A DNA stretch of 42,560 nucleotides from a virus. Numbering within the stretch: the first letter of the stretch is position 1; the number at the start of each line of letters is the position of its first letter. The notes below the pieces were generated by a model that saw only the letters and a list, made by a program, of their open reading frames with translations, searched no databases and was not told the origin of the DNA. The stretch is from positions 1 through 42,560 of the IMG/VR virus record IMGVR_UViG_3300042691_029354; one strand, given 5' to 3'. Position numbers and translations under genes: made by a program. Of the stretch, positions 37,866 to 42,560 are shown one piece after another.

Positions 37866-38612
37866 TTAGTATTTTATAATCCAGTTCACAGCAACGTTCA
37901 CAGGTCGTGACTCATTGCTATTGGCTGATCCTTCCTTATAAGTTCCTGCTGTCATTCCAGTAACAGCATTTGAGCTAGCAGATAAAACACCGCTATCGCC
38001 ATGTTGACTAGCGCTAAATCCTACAGATCCAGAGTTGTCATAACCACGAGTCGAGCTAGTAAGAGCACCAGTGTGTGTGTGTTGTTTTACTTCATCTGCT
38101 TGATAAGATCCTACGTTGTCTCCAGTTGCCCCACCAGTTGCTATCGCAGTTCTAGTGGCCGCATTAGGATCGTTTCCAGCTCCGCGATCTCTTCCTCGTA
38201 AAAATAAGCCGCGCATGTCTGGAAGATTAAAAGTTGTCGAGCCATCGCCCTCACCCCAAGAAGTAGATATAATGGCAAACAAACCAGCGTAAGTAGTTCT
38301 ATTGACAGCAGCTCCATGACACAAAAGCCATCCAGATGGTGCTGACGTTCCAACATAAGAAACAACAGTCCCTACGGGAGCAATACCACCAGAAAACTTA
38401 GCTGCGCCAAGTCCAGCAAGCTTTAGTCTCAACTTGTTGCTGCCATCAACTTCAACAGTAGAGTTGTCAACGGCAGCAGAGGCTATCTTTTTTACTGGTT
38501 CACCCTTGTTGTTTGAGTGATCGTGAGCATCAATAGCATTAAGAGAACTCTCAAGTTTTGCCTGATAGTTTGTGTCTCCAACTTGAGGAATTTGTATATT
38601 TTCAATTGTCAT
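37866..38612 (-). CDS. Tail collar-domain fibre protein 1 (248 aa)
   Basis: One of three tandem paralogues. N-terminus: IENIQIPQVGDTNYQAKL, then a SLNAIDAHDHSNNKGEPV docking-like block. The collar domain follows: PSGWLLCHGAAVNRTTYAGL and FNLPDMRGLFLRGRDRGAG. A C-terminal part has VKQHTHTGAL, an HxH metal-site motif seen in T4 and lambda fibres, and ends ESRPVNVAVNWIIKY. Likely a receptor-binding tip. The ATG overlaps the preceding stop by 4 bases. Confidence 0.88.
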   Translation of the reverse strand: MTIENIQIPQVGDTNYQAKLESSLNAIDAHDHSNNKGEPVKKIASAAVDNSTVEVDGSNKLRLKLAGLGAAKFSGGIAPVGTVVSYVGTSAPSGWLLCHGAAVNRTTYAGLFAIISTSWGEGDGSTTFNLPDMRGLFLRGRDRGAGNDPNAATRTAIATGGATGDNVGSYQADEVKQHTHTGALTSSTRGYDNSGSVGFSASQHGDSGVLSASSNAVTGMTAGTYKEGSANSNESRPVNVAVNWIIKY

Positions 38613-39337
38613 ATTCTAATCCACCATGCGACAGCCATGTTTTTAGGACGAAATTCATTTCCACCGCTATTGTTTACTGTGTACGTAGGCGTTTGATTTC
38701 CCCAGTTTTGAGCACCACCAAAAGTAGCACCAGGGGTTGGACCACCTATACGCCAAGTTCTTGAAGAAGAAACTGTGTGCGTGTGAGTTTTCATAGCTCC
38801 CTTTTGCACACTACCAATATTGTCCCCACTGTTTCCACCAGATGCCGCTGCAGCACGAGAAGATGCGTCCGGATCTCGTCCAGCCGTAAGGTCAGCACCA
38901 CGAACAAACATACCAGTAAGATTTGGTAGATGAAATGTGGTTGTTCCATTTCCATTTCCAAACTTATCACCAATAACAGCATAAAGAGTTGCATAAGTAG
39001 TTCTACTTATCTGAGAGCCATCGCATCTTAAATATTCAGAGCCAGGAGATGCGTCGTTTAAATCAAAGTGGCTAATAATTGCACCAGTAGGAAGAGAAAG
39101 TCCAGTTGTGGCATAATCATTGGTGACGCTGCCATCCTTCACAGAAGCTACACCTGCCGCTGCAGTAATAGTAGAGTCGTCAGTACTACCTAAGTCTATT
39201 CTTTTAACTGGCAAACCAGCACCAGCAGCATGAGTGTGATCATCAATTGCGTTCAAAGAATCCGACAACTTTGAGACGTAAGATAGATCTCGTCCGTCTC
39301 CATTTTGTGGTGGATCTATTCCTGTAATGTTACTCAT
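38609..39337 (-). CDS. Tail collar-domain fibre protein 2 (242 aa)
   Basis: Second tandem paralogue. It shares the N-terminal SLNAIDDHTHAAGAGLPVKR block, the collar (EYLRCDGSQISRTTYATL and FHLPNLTGMFVRGADLTAGR), the HxH element MKTHTHTVSS, and the end EFRPKNMAVAWWIRI. The part between HxH and the end differs from copies 1 and 3 (RTWRIGGPTPGATFGG), which is where receptor specificity would lie. Overlaps both neighbours by 4 bases. Confidence 0.88.
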   Translation of the reverse strand: MSNITGIDPPQNGDGRDLSYVSKLSDSLNAIDDHTHAAGAGLPVKRIDLGSTDDSTITAAAGVASVKDGSVTNDYATTGLSLPTGAIISHFDLNDASPGSEYLRCDGSQISRTTYATLYAVIGDKFGNGNGTTTFHLPNLTGMFVRGADLTAGRDPDASSRAAAASGGNSGDNIGSVQKGAMKTHTHTVSSSRTWRIGGPTPGATFGGAQNWGNQTPTYTVNNSGGNEFRPKNMAVAWWIRI

Positions 39338-40041
39338 GTTTTTATTAAATACTCCACATAAACACTTTTAGGACGAGACTCTGTTACAGAGTTTTGATTG
39401 AGCAACGTAAAGTCTGTGTTGTTTGGATTCTGGTTGTTTGGACCAGATCCCGCAGTGTCTGAAGTGCTACCACCGTTACGAATAGCAGGAAATGAGACAG
39501 TGTGGTTGTGGGATTGAAGCTGATCAGTCTGATACGAACCAATCAAGTTTCCTGATCCACCATTATAAGTACGGCTAGCACTATCAGGATCAACAGTAGC
39601 AGACGTGTCGCGACCGCGAAGAAAATAACCACGAAGATCGGGTACTTTAAACGTCCCACCAGGCCCACCAGTTCCGCCTATTCGCGTCCCCATAAGAGCG
39701 CCAAGCGTTGGATAATCGTTATAGTTGTAAGTTGTTCCATCGCACAATAAAAAGCCCGATGGAACAGAAGCAGCGTTGGCAGCATAGGCAATAATAGTCC
39801 CAGGCGGTACAAAACCACCAAACGATGGGTGGAGCTTTGAGGCTCCAATCCCACCGTCTTTGACTCTTATTTGATTAGAAACCACTTCAAGAGAAGTTCC
39901 ATCAACAGCGTCAGAATGTATTCTTTCAACTGGATCATTTGAATGATCGTGATCATCAATCAAGTTTAAAGAACTAGTAACCTTCTGAACGTAAGTTTGT
40001 GGAGTATCTTCATTAAGCGGAATCTGAACTCCAATAGCCAC
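39334..40041 (-). CDS. Tail collar-domain fibre protein 3 (235 aa)
   Basis: First of the three in transcription order. It has SSLNLIDDHDHSNDPVERI, the collar (PSGFLLCDGTTYNYNDYPTL and FKVPDLRGYFLRGRDTSA), the HxH element LQSHNHTVSF, and the end ESRPKSVYVEYLIKT. Its tip region (SGPNNQNPNNTDFTLLNQNS) is distinct. Likely receptor-binding with its paralogues, or an older copy that specialises in collar attachment. Confidence 0.88.
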   Translation of the reverse strand: MAIGVQIPLNEDTPQTYVQKVTSSLNLIDDHDHSNDPVERIHSDAVDGTSLEVVSNQIRVKDGGIGASKLHPSFGGFVPPGTIIAYAANAASVPSGFLLCDGTTYNYNDYPTLGALMGTRIGGTGGPGGTFKVPDLRGYFLRGRDTSATVDPDSASRTYNGGSGNLIGSYQTDQLQSHNHTVSFPAIRNGGSTSDTAGSGPNNQNPNNTDFTLLNQNSVTESRPKSVYVEYLIKT

Positions 40042-40051
40042 AGGCTACCTC

Positions 40052-40237
40052 TTATTTCAAAGAGATTTTTTTAACAGCGTCTACTACTGCTTGAAGTGCC
40101 TTTTCTGGTTGTGCGCCAGGGATAAGGACAAACAATGCAATTAACGCTGTCAAAAGAGCAGAAACAGCTCCTAAAACAACAACAACTGCTTGCCAGATAG
40201 CAGGTAAGTTAGCGATTATAGGTAATAAATTTTCCAT
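40052..40237 (-). CDS. Small membrane protein, holin candidate (61 aa)
   Basis: The product MENLLPIIANLPAIWQAVVV has one to two hydrophobic helices (VVVVLGAVSALLTALIALFV) ending in LIPGAQPEKALQAVVDAVKK, a short amphipathic basic tail. The 'IPG-x-QPEK' motif is common in small phage membrane proteins near lysis genes. AGGAGGG precedes the ATG. It could be a holin or a tail-associated membrane factor; nearness to the M15 peptidase favours lysis. Confidence 0.7.
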   Translation of the reverse strand: MENLLPIIANLPAIWQAVVVVLGAVSALLTALIALFVLIPGAQPEKALQAVVDAVKKISLK

Positions 40238-40333
40238 TGTTAAACCCTCCTATAGGTTAGAGTCTAAAGCATATCATACTAAGGATAAAAGAAAAGCAAT
40301 GACACCTTAAAATAGTTTCGGTATCCATAATTT

Positions 40334-40825
40334 ATGGAAAAAATAATCTACTGCAAAAAAGATCCATTTGTTGTTTTAATTGATGATGAAGATGATCACA
40401 TATTTATGTCGTTAAAATGGAAAATCGATAGATTTCATAATGATGTTTATGCAACCCCAAAAGGTGCTGACGGTAAAATAAAATATACGGCTCTATCAAG
40501 AGAAATAATGAAGTGCCCAAAAGGGCTTGTTGTAGACCACATCAATGGAAATAGGTTTGATAATAGAAAGAAAAATTTAAGAATTTGTACACAGTCTTTA
40601 AATTCTAAGAATCAAAAAATATCAAAAAACAATAAGGCTGGGTACAAAGGTGTTTATTTAGATAAAAGACAGAATCTAACCAAAAGATGGGTAGCCCAAA
40701 TAAAAATTAATAGAATACATAAAAAAATAGGTTTTTTTATAACGGCGGAAGAAGCAGCAAGAGCCTATGACCTTTACGCAAAAAAAGCATGGGGTGAGTT
40801 TGCTAACTTAAATATTAAGGAATAA
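40334..40825 (+). CDS. HNH-AP2 homing endonuclease (163 aa)
   Basis: This is the only plus-strand gene in the late block. HNH part: LVVDHINGNRFDNRKKNL with RICTQSLNSKNQ (about 66-95). AP2 DNA-binding part: GYKGVYLDKRQNLTKRWVAQ then KIGFFITAEEAARAYDLYAK and WGEFANLN (about 103-160). The N-terminus starts MEKIIYCKKDPFVVLIDDED. It is A/T-rich with codon use unlike its neighbours, which fits a selfish newcomer. It overlaps the endolysin 3' end by 11 bases in opposite orientation. Confidence 0.93.
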   Translation: MEKIIYCKKDPFVVLIDDEDDHIFMSLKWKIDRFHNDVYATPKGADGKIKYTALSREIMKCPKGLVVDHINGNRFDNRKKNLRICTQSLNSKNQKISKNNKAGYKGVYLDKRQNLTKRWVAQIKINRIHKKIGFFITAEEAARAYDLYAKKAWGEFANLNIKE

Positions 40826-41213
40826 ATTCCGTCTTACCGCTTGGTGGCGGCCTCGTGCTTAAGTGTATCCAGCGCCCCTCGCGCTTCTCTGATTTATGAG
40901 TCACAGAAAGATGCTCAAAATGCAGCCCCTCTTGTTTAAGATAGGCCTCATTTGCACGACACCAAGTTCCTATGATTTTGTCGGGATCATATAGGTCAAT
41001 TGCCTCGCCTGTACAATGCGCAGAGTTACCAGAGCGACCTTTTTTTGATTCATACTTTTTACTTCTAAAACCGCTGGTAAGCTTTGTCTCGTATGGAATT
41101 AATGACAAAAGTGTACAAACTTTGGATAAAAGCTTGTCTGCGTTTTTTCTGATTTTTTCTGTTATTTCCTGAGAATCTTTAAACTGTCTGAAATAGTCTG
41201 AAGCCTGGATCAT
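40815..41213 (-). CDS. Endolysin: M15-family D-Ala peptidase (132 aa)
   Basis: Peptidoglycan endopeptidase. TSGFRSKKYE (46-55), NSAHCTGEAIDLYD (63-76; His66 and Asp73 as zinc ligands) and RWIHLSTRPPPSG (114-126; His117) match peptidase M15 enzymes such as VanY-type and phage endolysins. There is no signal peptide, so a holin is needed for release. It overlaps the upstream membrane protein by 4 bases (ATGA), consistent with a lysis cassette. Confidence 0.9.
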   Translation of the reverse strand: MIQASDYFRQFKDSQEITEKIRKNADKLLSKVCTLLSLIPYETKLTSGFRSKKYESKKGRSGNSAHCTGEAIDLYDPDKIIGTWCRANEAYLKQEGLHFEHLSVTHKSEKREGRWIHLSTRPPPSGKTEFIP

Positions 41214-41437
41214 TTACCTAGTTTAACGTGGGCTTCCTTAAGTTCAAGTCTTAGCTCTTTCATTTCTGCTCGAAGTAGTCTCAATTCATCTTTTAACTCT
41301 GTTTTTAATTCGGTAAGAGTTTGAGCATTGGCCTCGGATTTAAAATAAATATTTGTAATAAATCCAGAGGCCCCTAGTAAACTGATAACCAATCCTATTG
41401 TTATAGTGGTTTTATCAGTTATTGCGCTCATTAACAT
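41210..41437 (-). CDS. Small membrane protein with coiled coil, i-spanin or holin-like (75 aa)
   Basis: After MLMSAITDKTTITIGLVISL a single transmembrane helix runs to about residue 30 (GLVISLLGASGFITNIYF). It is followed by a long charged coiled coil (LTELKTELKDELRLLRAEMK, then ELRLELKEAHVKLGK). One N-terminal membrane helix plus coiled coil fits an inner-membrane spanin or XhlA-like lysis protein. GAGG precedes the ATG; an ATG at 41431 is an alternative start. It stands between a transglycosylase and the endolysin. Confidence 0.72.
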   Translation of the reverse strand: MLMSAITDKTTITIGLVISLLGASGFITNIYFKSEANAQTLTELKTELKDELRLLRAEMKELRLELKEAHVKLGK

Positions 41438-41454
41438 ATTTTAACCTCAAGATA

Positions 41455-42024
41455 TTATTGGCACAAGGTCTTAAGAGTTGCCTGTGCTTTTCCAGAGCGA
41501 AACACAGACCAGTAACGAGCAGCCCCAAGCCATCCTCTGTAGTTTTCACCAGATACAACACCGTCTCTTTGAACCCATGTGCGCATAATTTTGACGGCTA
41601 CTTCTATATTTTTATATGGGTCTTTTAATTGCTCTGTAGTTATGCCTGAGAATCCATATCCACGAGCAGACTCATAGCTAAGCTGGAAAAGACCAGTGCT
41701 GATAACATATTCTCCACGAGAATTTTTGAAAGTCTCTTTGTAAGTAAGTTCAGGTTTAAAATTTGACTCATTCTTTGCAATTGCTGCAAACAAGTGTAAC
41801 CAGTTTTCTCTGGTCAATCCCTTTGGACCACAAAGAGTAAATTCATCTTGCGCACGAGGCATATTATCAAGCAATTTCCAAAGGTAATCAGCCCACTCTT
41901 TTTTAGGAAATAAAGACTGCTCTGGATCTTTTTCGGTCACAGGCTCCGCTGCCTTCACAGGCTGTGTTGTTACAACCTGTGAACCAATAAATAGGCTTTT
42001 AAGCCAAAACCAAAATCTACTCAT
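41455..42024 (-). CDS. Membrane-anchored lytic transglycosylase (189 aa)
   Basis: The start is placed at the ATG at 42024 (MSRFWFWLKSLFIGSQVV), since longer forms run into the gene before it. A hydrophobic N-terminus may be an anchor. The SLT domain shows IAKNESNFK (Glu86 catalytic), STGLFQLSYESARGYG (109-124), and WLGAARYWSVF near the end, as in goose-type and SLT lysozymes. It cleaves the glycan strand of peptidoglycan and could act in lysis or in virion entry. Confidence 0.88.
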   Translation of the reverse strand: MSRFWFWLKSLFIGSQVVTTQPVKAAEPVTEKDPEQSLFPKKEWADYLWKLLDNMPRAQDEFTLCGPKGLTRENWLHLFAAIAKNESNFKPELTYKETFKNSRGEYVISTGLFQLSYESARGYGFSGITTEQLKDPYKNIEVAVKIMRTWVQRDGVVSGENYRGWLGAARYWSVFRSGKAQATLKTLCQ

Positions 42025-42340
42025 TAGCGCATTCAGTGACTGTAGCAACGCCATCGGCTGTGTTTCTAATAAACGCAATCTTGGTTCCAGCCGTTGGCAT
42101 TTTGAAATACTCAACCGTTCCTGCTGGCATGAAGTGATCGCTCACAGTGGCTGAAGTACCAAACGCCATATAGCAATCTGTACTCACAGCAACTCGCACG
42201 ACTTCGGTGGTAGAAGCCATTGCGTTTCCTGTGGCTGCAGATGCAACTGCTACTGCAACTTTTTGAACAGTACCAGGTACGAATACCTGCATAGCTGCTT
42301 GCATTGGTGATTGGCTAACTCGTAATGTTTTAACGCCCAT
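42017..42340 (-). CDS. Small beta-rich virion-like protein (107 aa)
   Basis: The product MGVKTLRVSQSPMQAAMQVF is almost all strand with Ala/Thr/Val (KVAVAVASAATGNAMAST, DCYMAFGTSATVSDHFMPA). It resembles the 95-residue protein at 631-918 in strand order and in ending with a xIxN motif (KIAFIRNTADG vs YIKNLTGSG). The start overlaps the preceding stop (TAATG) after AAGGAA. Probably a small decoration or fibre-associated protein. Confidence 0.7.
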   Translation of the reverse strand: MGVKTLRVSQSPMQAAMQVFVPGTVQKVAVAVASAATGNAMASTTEVVRVAVSTDCYMAFGTSATVSDHFMPAGTVEYFKMPTAGTKIAFIRNTADGVATVTECANE

Positions 42341-42489
42341 TATTTTTGTTCCTTCTCTTTAACTAGTTCATGAAGAATATTTAGCGCAATGTTGATCTGA
42401 GCGTGTTCCTTGCCAGTACCTTGAACCCTTTCCATAATTACGTTTGCGATAAAATCTAATGCTTGTTGTGGTGTTGGTTTATTTTCCAT
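42340..42489 (-). CDS. Small helical protein (49 aa), unknown
   Basis: I use the ATG at 42489 (MENKPTPQQALDFIANVIME), with AGGGGA 5 bases upstream; the frame is open further right but would read across the upstream gene. The product has two helices (ALDFIANVIMERV and HAQINIALNILHELVKE). Its 3' end overlaps the next gene by one base. Similar short proteins are common in podovirus late regions; the function is unknown. Confidence 0.65.
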   Translation of the reverse strand: MENKPTPQQALDFIANVIMERVQGTGKEHAQINIALNILHELVKEKEQK

Positions 42490-42490
42490 T

Positions 42491-42560
42491 TTATTCCCCT
42501 TGTGGTGCCAAAAGTGCGGCAATGTTTTCTACATTTACCTCTTGGACGCCACTAGCTTTG
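42491..42560 (-). CDS. C-terminal end of a gene cut by right window edge
   Basis: A frame open from the right edge encodes KASGVQEVNVENIAALLAPQ and two more residues before TAA at 42491. The acidic-aliphatic ending followed directly by a start codon (AATAAAATG) looks like a genuine gene end. On a circular map it would belong to the gene whose 5' part lies at 1-631, but simple joining puts the two in different frames. Confidence 0.55.
   Translation of the reverse strand, partial: KASGVQEVNVENIAALLAPQGE

Noticed and set aside
40238-40333. Strong promoter for the HNH-AP2 gene
   Set aside because: Only weak -35/-10 resemblances overlap the start codon; nothing clear enough to list.
1-42560. Temperate lifestyle
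   Set aside because: No integrase, excisionase, CI-like repressor, attachment site or partition gene was recognised; the HTH proteins seen are too generic to imply lysogeny.
42530-42560. Direct terminal repeat between the two window ends
   Set aside because: The first and last 30 bases share no run longer than a few bases.

Overview
The window reads as one nearly complete genome of a tailed double-stranded DNA bacteriophage, most likely a virulent podovirus-like phage of a Gram-negative host. It encodes portal, scaffold, major capsid protein, terminase, a head-tail adaptor and a large nozzle-like protein. It also has several candidate ejection proteins rich in Gly, Ala and Gln, but no tape measure, tail sheath, integrase or phage RNA polymerase. 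A lipoprotein with a lipobox and a small protein with a signal peptide and an aromatic C-terminus point to a host with two membranes. The host cannot be named from sequence alone.

Layout. (1) 1-11066, minus strand: packaging and head genes, read leftwards from the HNH gene, ribbon-helix-helix protein and small and large terminase at 11-7.5 kb, through portal, scaffold and capsid, to small accessory genes and a fibre-like gene cut by the left edge. (2) 11067-11440: intergenic control region with four 16-bp iterons, a 7-bp-stem palindrome and a sigma70-like promoter. (3) 11441-24862, plus strand: the early region, a chain of about 33 mostly overlapping genes. It holds a two-domain sliding-clamp-like protein, a Sak4-type ATPase, a putative SSB, an SF2 helicase, a primase-helicase, a VRR-NUC nuclease, a YqaJ-type exonuclease and many small unknown genes. 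A 487-bp non-coding block at 11844-12330 looks like a replication origin. (4) 24837-26671, minus: a two-gene cassette with a cellulose-synthase-like family-2 glycosyltransferase and a small exported protein. (5) 26751-27851, plus: a Fis-type HTH protein, two lysine-rich microproteins and a dNMP kinase. (6) 27852-42560, minus: a zinc-peptidase-like protein, an HNH-like protein, ejection, adaptor and nozzle genes, three tandem tail-collar fibre genes and a lysis region (small membrane proteins, M15 peptidase, lytic transglycosylase). An HNH-AP2 homing endonuclease lies there on the opposite strand.

The two minus-strand late blocks become one continuous leftward late operon if the ends are joined, so a circular or circularly permuted map is likely. 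Early genes supply a replisome-takeover and recombination set without a recognisable DNA polymerase. Late genes build the capsid and a short tail with several alternative receptor-binding tips. The glycosyltransferase cassette with its divergent regulator is the most unusual part. It could remodel the host surface during infection, and I regard it as the best candidate for an undescribed system here. All family assignments come from reading motifs by eye; no database search was run.
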